Translations under genes and position numbers: made by a program
Notes under the pieces: model-generated
Database searches by the model: none
What the model saw: only the letters and a program-made list of their open reading frames with translations
Told to the model about the DNA's origin: nothing
Origin: a bacterium
Lineage (GTDB): Bacteria > Myxococcota_A > Bradymonadia > UBA7976 > UBA1532
DNA length: 42,518 nucleotides
Assembly (NCBI GenBank): GCA_030427205.1
Contig: JAUHXC010000069.1
Location: 1-42,518 of the forward strand
Direction of reading: 5' to 3'
Part shown: positions 17,219-26,171 of the stretch, one piece after another
How the letters are laid out: every line of letters starts with the position of its first letter
Position numbering within the stretch: the first letter of the stretch is position 1

Positions 17219-19210
17219 TCACAGCGACTGCACGTACTCGACGAGGTCGCGGATGTCGTCGGCGTCGAGGCCGGCGAGGTTGCCGTGGGCGTCGCCGCCG
17301 CAGACGGTGCCGTCCTCCCGCAGCAGCTCCGGATCGAAGCGCGCGGCGACCGTCTCGGCGCAGCCGTCGTGCATCAACGGCCGCCGCAGCCCGACGCCGA
17401 CGAGCGACGGGGTCTGGAAGGATCCGCCGGTGCCGACGTCGTGGGCGCGGCCGGCCCGATAGTCGCCCTCGTGATGGCAGGTGGCGCAGCCGACCGCCGG
17501 GTCTTCGAAGAGCGCCCGGCCGCGATCGACGGCCGACCAGCGCAGCACCTGGTCGACCCGCCGCGCCGGCAGCCCGTCGAGCCAGTCGAGCAGCACGCCG
17601 ACCTCGGCGTCGGTGAGCGGCTGCAGGCGCCCCATGCGCACGTGCATGACCTGGTCGGTCAGCTCGCGCATCGAGGGCAGCTCGCCGCCCCAATGCAGCG
17701 GCTCGGTGCCCCGGATCCCGCCGACGAGGCTCTGGGTGCGTCGGGCGCCGAACTCGGGGAAGCGCCAGACGTGGCCGTCGTCGAGGCCCTCGGGGTGGCA
17801 CGAGGCGCAGGTGATGCCCATCCGGCCGCCGCCGACGGGGTCGCGATGGAAGAGCTCGTGGCCGAAGTTGCGCACCGGGTCGAGCGGGGGCACGTCGACG
17901 CCGATCCACTCGGCGGACGCGCCGCTGAGGCGGCACAGGCCCGGGGGCTCGCGGGACCACGCCACCTGCACGTCGTCGGCCGCCGCGCTCACGGCGACGA
18001 ACTGTCCCCAGCGGATCGGGCCGGCGTTCGAGCGGCAGTCCGCCTCGCGCAGCTCGGCGTCGTCCGCGCCGCCGCCCTGCACGAGCGTGCGGCCGTTGCT
18101 GCCGGGCGCGGCGATGGTGAAGCCGTCCGGGCCGCCGGCGATGTCGACGGCGAGCACGCCGCGACGCATGATCTCGAGCCGGCAGTCCCGCGCACAGTCC
18201 AGCGCTCGCCCGTCGGCCGGGCCGCCGTCTTCGCCGATGAACGTGGTCGCGACGACCACCGGCCCGAAGGCGCAGCCGACGTCTTCGGGGATGGGCGCGC
18301 CGCGGTAGTAGCCGTTCGGCGGCCGCTCGGCGGGCCCGGGGAAGGGCTCGAGCATCATCAGCGAATGCAGCACGGCCACCGATCCGTCGGCGTCGCCGAC
18401 CATGCGCCAGGCCGTCGCCGGTCGCCGCGCGCACAGCTCGGGGTCGGTCGAGGGCAGCGTGACCCGCCCGAGGACCGTGCCCGCCGAGTCGACGTCGAGG
18501 ATCTCCGCCGAGCGGAACCGGCTGATCCAGTAGCGCCCGTCGCCGCGCGGCACGATGTCGCGCAGGTCGGTCTCCAGGACGGTCTCTCGGATCGCGCCGT
18601 CGGCGGCGAAGCGCAGCCACTTGCCGCCGCGGCAGACGACGTGCAGCGTCTCGCCTTCGATCGCGAGCCCGCGCGGGTCGGCGCAGGTATCCCGGCGCTC
18701 GACCTCGAGGCGGTTGGCGATGTCGATCACCAGGATCTGTCCGCTCTGCCCGGGGGCGTCGTCGACGACGCCCAGGGCCACGTAGGCCCGATCGGTCGCG
18801 TCGTCGATCACGACCCGGCCGGGCAGCAGATCGGGCACCGGCACGCTGAAGATGGGGGCCCGGCCTTGCCATTGGTTCGGCGCCAGCTGGCTGGAGACGT
18901 CGAAGATCATGACCCGGCGGCGGTCGGCGTCGGCGACGATGGCGCGCTCGGCCCGCGCGTCGACCGCGACGTTGCCGCCGGCGATCGGCGGCGGATCGGC
19001 GAACCGCACCGGCTCGGGCCCGACGCCGGGCCCCGGCGGGACGCCCGAGTTGGGTCGATCGGGCAGCTCGTCACCGCCCTGCCCCGCGCCGGCGTCGACG
19101 ACCCCCGGGCCGATGAGCGGCCCCGGGTCGCACCCGCCCAGCGCGAGCATGAGCGCCATCATCGATCCGAGACGCTTCACGGCCCGGCGCGTCGACCACG
19201 TGCACGACAT
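17219..19210 (-). CDS. Lipoprotein with beta-propeller and di-haem cytochrome c domain
   Basis: 663 residues from ATG 19210, preceded by AGGAGG (19218-19223). Signal ends ALMLALGGC (lipidated Cys27). Residues about 75-400 have the repeated short strands of a YVTN-like propeller (GNVAVDARAERAIVADADRRRVMIFDV, RVVIDDATDRAYVALGV, GQILVIDIANRLE, RGLAIEGETLHVVCRGG). The C-terminal third carries two haem-binding sites, CASCH (468-472) and CATCH (575-579), with RTQSLVGGIRGTEPLHWGG and GGSFQTPSLVGVGLRRPLMHDG between and after them; this layout resembles di-haem cytochrome c peroxidase/MauG-like proteins. Probable role: periplasmic or outer-membrane electron transfer or oxidation of an unknown partner. 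The frame is open for 270 more codons upstream, but that stretch is the shadow of topB. Confidence 0.82.
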   Translation of the reverse strand: MSCTWSTRRAVKRLGSMMALMLALGGCDPGPLIGPGVVDAGAGQGGDELPDRPNSGVPPGPGVGPEPVRFADPPPIAGGNVAVDARAERAIVADADRRRVMIFDVSSQLAPNQWQGRAPIFSVPVPDLLPGRVVIDDATDRAYVALGVVDDAPGQSGQILVIDIANRLEVERRDTCADPRGLAIEGETLHVVCRGGKWLRFAADGAIRETVLETDLRDIVPRGDGRYWISRFRSAEILDVDSAGTVLGRVTLPSTDPELCARRPATAWRMVGDADGSVAVLHSLMMLEPFPGPAERPPNGYYRGAPIPEDVGCAFGPVVVATTFIGEDGGPADGRALDCARDCRLEIMRRGVLAVDIAGGPDGFTIAAPGSNGRTLVQGGGADDAELREADCRSNAGPIRWGQFVAVSAAADDVQVAWSREPPGLCRLSGASAEWIGVDVPPLDPVRNFGHELFHRDPVGGGRMGITCASCHPEGLDDGHVWRFPEFGARRTQSLVGGIRGTEPLHWGGELPSMRELTDQVMHVRMGRLQPLTDAEVGVLLDWLDGLPARRVDQVLRWSAVDRGRALFEDPAVGCATCHHEGDYRAGRAHDVGTGGSFQTPSLVGVGLRRPLMHDGCAETVAARFDPELLREDGTVCGGDAHGNLAGLDADDIRDLVEYVQSL

Positions 19211-19292
19211 CTGATTCCCTCCTGCGATCGTCGGTGTGCTGCCAGCCTGACCGTCGCACGGTTCGCAGGGTTCCCGTCTTTCGTCGGCGTTA

Positions 19293-19312
19293 CAGGGCGT
19301 CGAAAGGCCCTG
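19293..19312 (-). terminator. Hairpin downstream of topB
   Basis: CAGGGC / GCCCTG with an 8-base loop, 12 bp past the topB stop (minus strand) and upstream of the di-haem lipoprotein gene. No T-run follows; possible weak or factor-dependent terminator. Confidence 0.3.
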
Positions 19313-19323
19313 CGCGGCGGCCG

Positions 19324-21792
19324 TCAGTCGCTCGGGCCGAAGATCCAGCGCAGCGCGCCATCGCGCACCGCGAGGCCCACCCGCCGGCCGTCGCGCTGGG
19401 TGAAGGGGCCCGTGCGCCGGCGCAGCAGCAGCTCGGCGGCCACCGGCGGCGGGATCTCGACGCCGTCGTGCTGGAACCAGAGCACGAAGCCACAGCCGGC
19501 GCGCCAGCGGTCGCAGCCCCAGCCGCGGCGACCGGCGATGAGTCGTCCCTGGCCGCAGCCGGGGCACGGGGCGCCGACGGGGCTGGCGGGCGTGGGCGGC
19601 GCGGGCCGCGCGGGCGGACGGGCGACGCGCTGGGCGTCGGCGAAGGCGGCGGCGGGCCAGGCGCCCTCGGCGCGGCGAGCGTCGGCCGCGGCCGGTGAAG
19701 AGGGGGCAGGCGCGGGCCGGGACGGGCTGGCCTTTGCTGTCGGGGCGGCGGCGCGGGTCGTCGAGCGCCCCCGACGGGGCGCGCCGCTGCGCTTGGTGCT
19801 CCGCCGGGTCGAACCGCTGCGCTTGGACGCCGCCCGCCGGGTCGCGCCGCTGCGTCGGCCGCGCCCCCGGCCCTTGCGCCGTCTGCCGGCCGACTCGGGG
19901 ATCTTCACCCGCGGCGCCGCGGCCAGCGCGGCCACCAGCGCCTCGACGAACTGGCGGATGTCGCGGCGGAAGACCATCGGATCGGCGTCGCCACGGGCGA
20001 TGCGGTCGAGGCGCTGCTCCCACTCGGCGGTCAGCTTGGGGCTCTTGAGCGTATCGACCGGCAGCGCGCCGATCAGCGCCTCGCCGGCGGGCGTCGGCGC
20101 CAGCGTGCGGCCCTCGCGCGCCATGTAGTCCCGCTTGAGCAGCGTCTCGAGGGTCGAGGCCCGGGTGGCCGGCGTACCCAGGCCCACGTCGCGCATCGCC
20201 GCCCGCAGCGCGGCGTCGTCCAGGCTGCGGCCGGCCCGCTCCATGGCGCCGAGCAGGGTCGCCTCGCTGTAGCGCGGCGGCGGCCGGGTCTCCTTGGCGT
20301 CGATGTGGGTCTGCTCGACGGTGGCCGCGTCACCCACCTCGACCGGCGGCAGCTCGGGCTCGGCGGCCTTCTTCGCGTCGGCCTTCTGGCTGCGCGGCGG
20401 GTCGACCGCCTCCCAGCCGGGCTCGAGCCGCACCCGCCCGCGGGCTTCGAGGCGGTGGCCGGCGACGGCGGTCACCAGCCGGGTGCGGGCGTAGATCGCC
20501 GGCGGGCTGAGCACCGCCAGCAGCCGACGGGCGACCACCTCGTAGATCGCCTTCTCGTCGGCGTCGAGCGCGGCCATGTTCGGCGGCTTGTCGGTGGGGA
20601 TGATCGCGTGGTGGTCGCCCACCTGGGCGTCGTCGACGTAGCGCTTGCCGAGTTTCCACGGGCTGTGGCCGCGCGGGGTATTGGCGATGCGCCGGGCGTC
20701 GGCGCTCCACGGGCTCTTGTGCAGCGCCTGGATGACCCCCGGCAGCCCCTGGGCCACGTCTCGCGTCAGGTGGCGGCTGTCGGTACGGGGGTAGGTGATC
20801 AGCTTGTGGCGCTCGTAGAGGCCCTGGGCGGCCCGCAGCGTGCGGGCGGCGGTGAAGCCGAGCACCTTGTTCGCCCGCCGCTGCAGGCTGGTGAGGTGGT
20901 GCAGCGGCGGCGGCTTGACCGTCTGGCGGTCGCGCTCGGCGATGGTCACCGCGCCGGTCTGTCCGGCGAGGGCCCGGGCGATGTCCCGGGCCGCCTCGGC
21001 GCTGGGCAGGCGACCGCGCTGGTCTTCCTTCTGCGTGCCGTCGGCCTGCTTCGCGCCGGGCGGCGGGCCCTTCTGGTCGGGCGCGTCCGCCGGGCCGATA
21101 TAGCGCGCGGTCCACTCGCCCGGCGCCGCCTTCAGCTCGGCGCGCACCTCCCAGTAGGGCTGGGGCACGAAGCCGCGGATGGCCTGCTCGCGCTCGACGA
21201 CCATCGCCAGCGTCGGGGTCTGCACCCGGCCCACCGAGAGCAGCGTCGAGCCCACGGCCGTCAGCCCGCGGGTGCCGTTCATGCCCACCAGCCAGTCGGC
21301 CTCGGCCCGGCAGCGGGCGGCGGCGCCGAGCGGGTCGTAGTCGGCGCCCGGGCGCAGGTTCGACAGCCCGGCCCGGATCGCCTGCGCCGTCAGCGACGAG
21401 ACCCAGAAGCGGCGCACCGGCTTGCTGCAGCCGCTGTACTGGTAGACGTAGCGGAAGATCAACTCGCCCTCGCGGCCGGCGTCGCAGGCGTTGATCACCT
21501 CGCCGACGTGCGGGTCGCGCAGGAGCTTGGTGAGCTTGCGCAGATGACCTCTGGTCTTCTTGCTGGCCTCGAGCACCAGCGATCGCGGCAGGATGGGCAA
21601 CAGCGCCGGATCCCACGCCTTCCACTTGGGGTCGTGCGCGTCGGGGGTGGCCACCTCGACCAGGTGGCCGATGCACCACGTCACCCGCACCCCGTCGCCG
21701 TCGAGGTGGATGTCTCCCTTCTTCTTCGCCCCCAGGATGCGGGCCAGATCGCGGCCCACCGAGGGCTTCTCGGCGACGAACAGGCGGATCAC
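19324..21792 (-). CDS. topB: DNA topoisomerase III-like type IA topoisomerase
   Basis: 822 residues starting at GTG 21792, whose first bases overlap the tatD stop (GTGA). The TOPRIM domain opens with FVAEKPSVGRDLA (Glu8) and has the acidic CDAGREGELIFR (103-114). The catalytic tyrosine is Tyr334 in LITYPRTDS. Further type IA landmarks are SVGRVQTPTL, LQRRANKVLGF, DHHAIIPT and GLGTPATRAST. The enzyme cuts one strand, forms a 5'-phosphotyrosine link and passes the other strand to relax or decatenate DNA. After the core there is an Arg/Lys/Ser-rich disordered segment (about 640-720), then one zinc ribbon (CPGCG...GCDRWRAGCGF) and a short C-terminal domain. The ribbon plus basic linker is a common extension of bacterial TopB. 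Confidence 0.92.
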   Translation of the reverse strand: MIRLFVAEKPSVGRDLARILGAKKKGDIHLDGDGVRVTWCIGHLVEVATPDAHDPKWKAWDPALLPILPRSLVLEASKKTRGHLRKLTKLLRDPHVGEVINACDAGREGELIFRYVYQYSGCSKPVRRFWVSSLTAQAIRAGLSNLRPGADYDPLGAAARCRAEADWLVGMNGTRGLTAVGSTLLSVGRVQTPTLAMVVEREQAIRGFVPQPYWEVRAELKAAPGEWTARYIGPADAPDQKGPPPGAKQADGTQKEDQRGRLPSAEAARDIARALAGQTGAVTIAERDRQTVKPPPLHHLTSLQRRANKVLGFTAARTLRAAQGLYERHKLITYPRTDSRHLTRDVAQGLPGVIQALHKSPWSADARRIANTPRGHSPWKLGKRYVDDAQVGDHHAIIPTDKPPNMAALDADEKAIYEVVARRLLAVLSPPAIYARTRLVTAVAGHRLEARGRVRLEPGWEAVDPPRSQKADAKKAAEPELPPVEVGDAATVEQTHIDAKETRPPPRYSEATLLGAMERAGRSLDDAALRAAMRDVGLGTPATRASTLETLLKRDYMAREGRTLAPTPAGEALIGALPVDTLKSPKLTAEWEQRLDRIARGDADPMVFRRDIRQFVEALVAALAAAPRVKIPESAGRRRKGRGRGRRSGATRRAASKRSGSTRRSTKRSGAPRRGRSTTRAAAPTAKASPSRPAPAPSSPAAADARRAEGAWPAAAFADAQRVARPPARPAPPTPASPVGAPCPGCGQGRLIAGRRGWGCDRWRAGCGFVLWFQHDGVEIPPPVAAELLLRRRTGPFTQRDGRRVGLAVRDGALRWIFGPSD

Positions 21793-22559
21793 AGGGCGAA
21801 GAGTCTCCGGGTATTGGCGGTGGCCGCGGCGACCAGCTCTTCGACCGGCTCGCCGCGCAGGCGGGCGACGGTCTGGGCAATATGCGGCAGGAACGCCGGC
21901 TCGTTGCGCCCCTTCTTGGGGCGCGGGCGCAGGTCGCGCGGGGTCAGGTACGGGGCGTCGGTCTCCAGGTGCAGCCGGTCGAGCGGGATGCGGGTGATCG
22001 CCGCCCGCAAGCCGTCGCCGCGGCGCTCGTCGCAGATCCAGCCGGTGATGCCCAGGTGCAGCCCCAGCGCGAGGTAGGCCTCGGCCTCGGCCGGCCCGCC
22101 GGTGAAGCAGTGCACGACGCCGCCGGCGGGCGGGGCGTGGGCCTTCCAGATCGCGACGAAGTCGTCGTGCGCGTCGCGCTCGTGCAGAAACGCCGGCTTG
22201 CCGGTCTCGATGGCCAGCGCGAGCTGCGCTTCGAAGGCCGCGCGCTGCTGGGGCCGCGGCGAGAAGTCGCGGTTGTAGTCCAGGCCGCATTCGCCGACCG
22301 CCACCGCCCCGCGGGCGAGCAGCGTCTTCAGCTCGCCCGCGGTCTCGGCGGTCCACGTCTTGGCGTCGTGGGGGTGGACGCCGGCGGTCGCCCACAGGCC
22401 GTCGTGGGCCTCGGCGAGCGCCAGCGCGGCCCGGCTGACCGGGAGCGTCGTACCGGTCAGGATTTGGCCCTCGACCCCCGCGGCGCGGGCCCGGGCGATC
22501 ACCGCCTCGATATCGGGGCGGAAGCGCTTGTCGGTCAGGTTGACGCCGATGTCGATCAC
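21789..22559 (-). CDS. tatD: TatD family metal-dependent deoxyribonuclease
   Basis: 256 residues from GTG 22559, with GGAGGG (22567-22572) 7 bp upstream. Close to E. coli TatD along its whole length: VIDIGVNLTDKRF at the start (TatD itself lacks the HxH seen in YcfH/YjjV), TAGVHPHDAKTW, VAVGECGLDYNRDFS (metal Glu), HERDAHDDF, VVHCFTGG (His), ITGWICDERRG and LETDAPYLTPRDLRPRPKKGRNEPAFLPH (Asp). TatD proteins are cytoplasmic TIM-barrel 3'-5' nucleases acting on single-stranded or damaged DNA. The stop overlaps the topB start, linking two DNA-processing enzymes in one transcript. Confidence 0.93.
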   Translation of the reverse strand: MIDIGVNLTDKRFRPDIEAVIARARAAGVEGQILTGTTLPVSRAALALAEAHDGLWATAGVHPHDAKTWTAETAGELKTLLARGAVAVGECGLDYNRDFSPRPQQRAAFEAQLALAIETGKPAFLHERDAHDDFVAIWKAHAPPAGGVVHCFTGGPAEAEAYLALGLHLGITGWICDERRGDGLRAAITRIPLDRLHLETDAPYLTPRDLRPRPKKGRNEPAFLPHIAQTVARLRGEPVEELVAAATANTRRLFAL

Positions 22560-22645
22560 GGGATTTCCCTCCGCTTGCGGCCTCCGGGCCGTCTGGCGCA
22601 TCGATGTCGGGACCCGGGGTTGATCCCGGCACACGACGGAGGCCG

Positions 22646-23011
22646 ATGATGGCGATTCTGGTCTACAAGATCATCCACCTCACCGGGATCGCATTGACCC
22701 TCATGGCCCTCGGCGGCGCGATGGTCTACAGCATCTCGGGCGGCGCCAAGGCCGACCTGAACTGGCGCAAGGGCGTCGCGATCTCCCACGGCGTCGGCCT
22801 CTTCCTCGTGCTGCTCGGCGGCTTCGGCATGCTGGCGCGCATGGGCATCCACTGGCCCTGGCCGGGCTATATCATGGTCAAGTTCGGGCTGTGGATCGTC
22901 TTCGGCGGGCTGTTGACCCTGGCCTACAAGAAGGCGAGCAGCGCGCTGTGGATCGTCACGATCGTGCTCTTCGCGGCAGCGGCCTATCTGGCGCTCTTGA
23001 AGCCCTTCTGA
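22646..23011 (+). CDS. Small membrane protein with four helices, function unknown
   Basis: About 121 residues; two ATGs in tandem (22646, 22649) follow GGAGG at 22638-22642, and the second has the better 6-bp spacing. Four hydrophobic segments are clear: residues 4-27, 43-60, 69-90 and 96-117. The pattern YKIIHLTGIALTLMALGG, WRKGVAISHGVGLFLVLLGGFGML and GYIMVKFGLWIVFGGLLTLAYKK loosely recalls the SirB family, with a His in helix 1 and another in helix 2 that could bind a cofactor. No partner is coupled to it; it is divergent from tatD across 86 bp. Confidence 0.75.
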   Translation: MMAILVYKIIHLTGIALTLMALGGAMVYSISGGAKADLNWRKGVAISHGVGLFLVLLGGFGMLARMGIHWPWPGYIMVKFGLWIVFGGLLTLAYKKASSALWIVTIVLFAAAAYLALLKPF

Positions 23012-23030
23012 CGCCCGCCCGGCTCGGGCC

Positions 23031-23060
23031 CGGCTCAGATCAGCCCGGCTCAGATCAGCC
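23031..23060. repeat. Tandem 15-bp duplication across a stop codon
   Basis: CGGCTCAGATCAGCC occurs twice in a row (23031-23045, 23046-23060). The second copy contains the stop of the DUF1552 gene (minus strand), so the duplication leaves the protein unchanged. Confidence 0.85.
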
Positions 23061-24402
23061 CGGTCAATGGGCCGGTGCAGAAGTCGGGGTGCCCGAAGCT
23101 CTGCGTCTCGAGCCCCAGCAGGTTCATCACCGAGACCAGCAGGTCGTTGTGCGAGGCGCCGTCGTAGGTCAGGTGGCGGCCGGTCAGCAGCCCGCCGGCC
23201 CCGCCCGCCAGGATGAACGGCATGTCCGCGTGGCTGTGGGTATTGCCCCGGCTCAGCTCGTTGACCGCCAGCACCAGCGTATTGTCGAGCAGGGTGCCGT
23301 CGCCCTCGGGCACGGCGCGCAGCGCGGCGAGCAGATAGGCCAGCAGGCCGCTGTACCACAGCAGGTGGTGATCCCAATGGGGCTGCATGCTGGCGTTGCC
23401 GTCGCCGGCGTGGCTCAAGCTGTGGCCCTGAAAGCGGTCGAGCCCGTCGAAGGTGAACCGCAGCGCGTTGACCGAGGTCGAGCACTGCAGGCTGCCGAAG
23501 CGGGTCAGGTCGCAGGCCATCGCGCTGACCATCAGGTCGATCTGCGCCTTGGCGATCTGTTCGAAGTAGGCCTCGGCCATCGGATCGCCGACGTCGAGCG
23601 GCGCGTCGGGCTGGCAGGCGGAGGTCGAGGCGATCGCTTCGAGGCGCTGCTCGAGGTTGCGCAGCGACGTGGCGTGCTGCTCGAGCTTGGCCCGGTCTTC
23701 GGCGGTGACCCGCCGGTAGAGCGCGTCGAAGTCACCGGCCACCGCGTCGAGCACCGAGCGCCGCTTGTGCAGCAGGCGGGCGGTCGCCTCGGGGTCACCC
23801 GGGGTCTGGGTCCGGGCGAAGAGGCGCTCGTAGGCCACCAGCGGATCGTCGATCGGCGGCACCGGCTGCTCGCGGTCGCGATAGATCAGGCGCCCGCGGG
23901 GCACGGCCTCTTTGCAGCGCACGCCGAGCTCGAGGGTGTCGAAGGTGGTGCCCGGCCGCAGCTCGCGGGCGAGCACCTGATCGAGCGAGGGGCCGCCGGC
24001 CCAGCCCGCCCGCCGGCCGTCGCCGCCGACGAAGTCGCCTTCGGTGATGATCTCGCCGGTCAGCAGGCTGGCCATGCCCCGCTGGTGGGGGCCGCCGGGG
24101 CCTTCGCCGGCCACGGCGAGGTCGACGCCGTCGAACAGCACCAGGCGCTCGCGGAAGGTATCGAGCGGGCGCAGCAGCGGGCCCATCTCGAAGTTCTTCT
24201 CGCTGCCGCCCCGGGGGCTCCACAGCTCTTTCTTGGTGCCGTTGGGCTGATAGAAGACGATCAGCCGGCGGGGGTGGTCCTGGCTGCCCTGGGCCCCGAC
24301 GCCGCGGGGCAGTTGCAGCAGGGGCAGGGCCAGCGCGGCCTGACCCGCCCGGCGCAGGAAGGTGCGCCGGGTCAGGTGGCGCACGGTGCGGCGGCGGCTC
24401 AT
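23050..24402 (-). CDS. DUF1552 protein with Tat signal
   Basis: 450 residues. ATG 24402 overlaps the upstream stop (ATGA), so it is translationally coupled to the DUF1592-type gene. The N-terminus has a twin-arginine signal, TRRTFLRRAGQAALALPLL, meaning that the protein is exported already folded. The body matches the DUF1552 family found beside DUF1592 proteins in Planctomycetes and Myxococcota: RRLIVFYQPNGTKKELWSP, LRPLDTFRERLVLFDGVD, HQRGMASLLTG, SLDQVLA, ELGVRC and, near the end, NELSRGNTHSHADMPFILAGGAGG and SHNDLLVSVMNLLGL. These fit the alkaline-phosphatase/sulfatase-like fold of the related DUF1501 group, with His/Asp/Asn residues that may bind metal. Its reaction is unknown. Confidence 0.88.
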   Translation of the reverse strand: MSRRRTVRHLTRRTFLRRAGQAALALPLLQLPRGVGAQGSQDHPRRLIVFYQPNGTKKELWSPRGGSEKNFEMGPLLRPLDTFRERLVLFDGVDLAVAGEGPGGPHQRGMASLLTGEIITEGDFVGGDGRRAGWAGGPSLDQVLARELRPGTTFDTLELGVRCKEAVPRGRLIYRDREQPVPPIDDPLVAYERLFARTQTPGDPEATARLLHKRRSVLDAVAGDFDALYRRVTAEDRAKLEQHATSLRNLEQRLEAIASTSACQPDAPLDVGDPMAEAYFEQIAKAQIDLMVSAMACDLTRFGSLQCSTSVNALRFTFDGLDRFQGHSLSHAGDGNASMQPHWDHHLLWYSGLLAYLLAALRAVPEGDGTLLDNTLVLAVNELSRGNTHSHADMPFILAGGAGGLLTGRHLTYDGASHNDLLVSVMNLLGLETQSFGHPDFCTGPLTGLI

Positions 24403-26060
24403 TCGTCGACCCCCCGGCGCAGCCCGAACGAGGGGTCGGTCACCAGCGCGACCACCATCGCTTCGAAGTCGTAGCCCGCGTCGACGTAGCGCTCGACGAG
24501 CCGCACCCGGGTGCAGGCGTCGCCTTCGCCTTCGCCGCGGCCGTAGGCGTAGCGGAACAGCTGGGTCGCCACGCAGTCGTGCACCTGGGCCGAGGTGGCC
24601 AGCATCGCCGACAGCTCGTCGAGGCCGTAGAACGCGCCGTCGGCGTCCCAGGTCGAGACCAGCTCGCCGGCCGCGTCGACGGCGTGCCCGTTCTGCTGCA
24701 CCCGCCAGTTGCCCACCGCGTCGAAGTGCTCGAAGCCGAAGCCGATGGGGTCGGTGAGCACGTGGCAGCCGGCGCAGGTCGGGTCGTCGCTGTGCTGGGC
24801 GAACTGCTCGCGGGTCGTCAGGTTCGGGTCGGGGTCGGGCGCGACCACCGCCAGCCCCGGCGGCGGCGGCGCGAGCGGCGCGCACAGGATCTGCTCGCGC
24901 ACGAAGACCCCGCGGTAGACCGGGTTGGTCATCACCGGCGTCGAGGTCACCGCCAGCAGCGCCGGCTGGGCCAGGATGCCGCGCCGCTCGCCGACGTGCG
25001 GCGGGTCGTCGGGGTGGCGGAACGGGCCGTCGAACAGCCGCCGCAGGTCGTGGGCGTCCCAGACGGCGTGCTCGACGAACGCCCGGGCGCTGTCGTGCAT
25101 GTAGCGCCGCTGGGCCTCGCCGAAGCCGGGGTGGTAGCTCGGGTCGCGCACCAGCCCGTCCAGCTCGTCGAGGTGCAGCCACTGGGCGAAGAACGTCCAC
25201 CACGCCTCGCGGGCGCGAGGGTCGGCCATCATGCGCCGGGCCTGGGCTTCGAGCTGCTCGGCGGTGCGCAGCGCGCCGGCGTCGGCCGCCGCCTGCAGCT
25301 GCGTATCGGGCGTCGAGCGCCAGATCAGGTACGACAGCCGCGAGGCGACCTCGTGGTCGTCGAGCCGGTGCATGCCCGGCCGCGCGGGGTCGGGCTGGCC
25401 GACCTCGACCCGGAAGAGGAAGTTGGGCGACTGCAGCAGCGCCTCGACGACCACCGTCAGGCCCGCCTCGAAGGCCGGGCCCTCCAGCTCGGGGCCCATG
25501 TCGTAGAGCGCCATCAGGCGGCTCTGCTCGGCCTCGGTGATCGGGCGTCGCCACGCGTTGCGGGCCAGCTCGCCGACGATGCGCGCGGCGCAGTCCCGCT
25601 GCTCGGCCTGCGCGTCGACGCCGCGGTCGAGCTCGGGGCAGGGCATCCAGCTGTCGATGCGCTCGATATAGCGCGCCGCCAGGTCTTCGGCGGCGGCCAG
25701 ATAGCCCTCGGCGTGCAGCGGGGTGAGCTGCAGCGAGCGGGCGTTGTTGTCGAAGCCCAGGCTCTGCTCTTCGGGCGGGAAGTGGATCGACGGGTCGACG
25801 TCGAGGCCGAGCAGGTCGCGCACCGAGTTCCGGTACTCCAGCCGGGTCAGCCGCCGGGGCAGCGCCGCGCCGGGATCGAGGGCCGCTTCGGGGTCGCAGA
25901 CCGGCCGCGCCGGCGGCGCCGGCAGCCGCCGCACGTCTTCGGGCACGACGACCTGTTCGCCGGGCGGCGGGCCCTCTTCACAGGCGATCAGCGTCGCGCC
26001 GAGGGCGAGGGCGCCAGCGAGCAGCGGTCGGAGTGTGGAGCGCACGGTGCGTTGCATCAT
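24399..26060 (-). CDS. DUF1592-type multi-domain haem lipoprotein (PSD/PSCyt family)
   Basis: 553 residues from ATG 26060 (an ATG at 26090 adds ten residues ahead of the signal; neither has a strong SD). Signal MMQRTVRSTLRPLLAGAL...LIAC, lipidated Cys27. Domains follow the usual order of this family: DUF1587-like RRLTRLEYRNSVRDLLG (about 70-90), DUF1595-like NAWRRPITEAE, DUF1592-like LLQSPNFLFRVE and RLSYLIWRSTPD, DUF1588-like RRGILAQPALLAVTS with TNPVYRGVFVREQILC and haem site CAGCH (429-433), and a DUF1585-like C-terminus (AMVVALVTDPSF). The N-terminal DUF1587/PSCyt1 cytochrome of larger planctomycete members is missing. Coupled to the DUF1552 gene; the pair is widespread but unexplained. 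Confidence 0.9.
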   Translation of the reverse strand: MMQRTVRSTLRPLLAGALALGATLIACEEGPPPGEQVVVPEDVRRLPAPPARPVCDPEAALDPGAALPRRLTRLEYRNSVRDLLGLDVDPSIHFPPEEQSLGFDNNARSLQLTPLHAEGYLAAAEDLAARYIERIDSWMPCPELDRGVDAQAEQRDCAARIVGELARNAWRRPITEAEQSRLMALYDMGPELEGPAFEAGLTVVVEALLQSPNFLFRVEVGQPDPARPGMHRLDDHEVASRLSYLIWRSTPDTQLQAAADAGALRTAEQLEAQARRMMADPRAREAWWTFFAQWLHLDELDGLVRDPSYHPGFGEAQRRYMHDSARAFVEHAVWDAHDLRRLFDGPFRHPDDPPHVGERRGILAQPALLAVTSTPVMTNPVYRGVFVREQILCAPLAPPPPGLAVVAPDPDPNLTTREQFAQHSDDPTCAGCHVLTDPIGFGFEHFDAVGNWRVQQNGHAVDAAGELVSTWDADGAFYGLDELSAMLATSAQVHDCVATQLFRYAYGRGEGEGDACTRVRLVERYVDAGYDFEAMVVALVTDPSFGLRRGVDE

Positions 26061-26171
26061 ATGGAGCCGGCCGAACCGGGTCAAAGGCACATCCCGAGGC
26101 CGTCGGCGCCGGGGTGTGCAGATGCTGCAAGGCCGGCTCGGGTCTCGCAGACTGCTCTCAATCGCGCAGTA

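Noticed and set aside
19211..20023. N-terminal extension of the di-haem lipoprotein
   Set aside because: The extension lies antisense-frame within topB sequence and removes the lipoprotein signal from the N-terminus.
17285..20128. Long plus-strand open frame opposite the di-haem lipoprotein and topB
   Set aside because: The opposite strand has clear domains and motifs (CxxCH, zinc ribbon, topoisomerase core); the plus-strand product is low-complexity and matches nothing.
22560..22634. Longer TatD start at 22634
   Set aside because: The 25 extra residues have no match to TatD, whereas GTG 22559 has a correct SD and begins exactly at the conserved DIGVNLT strand.
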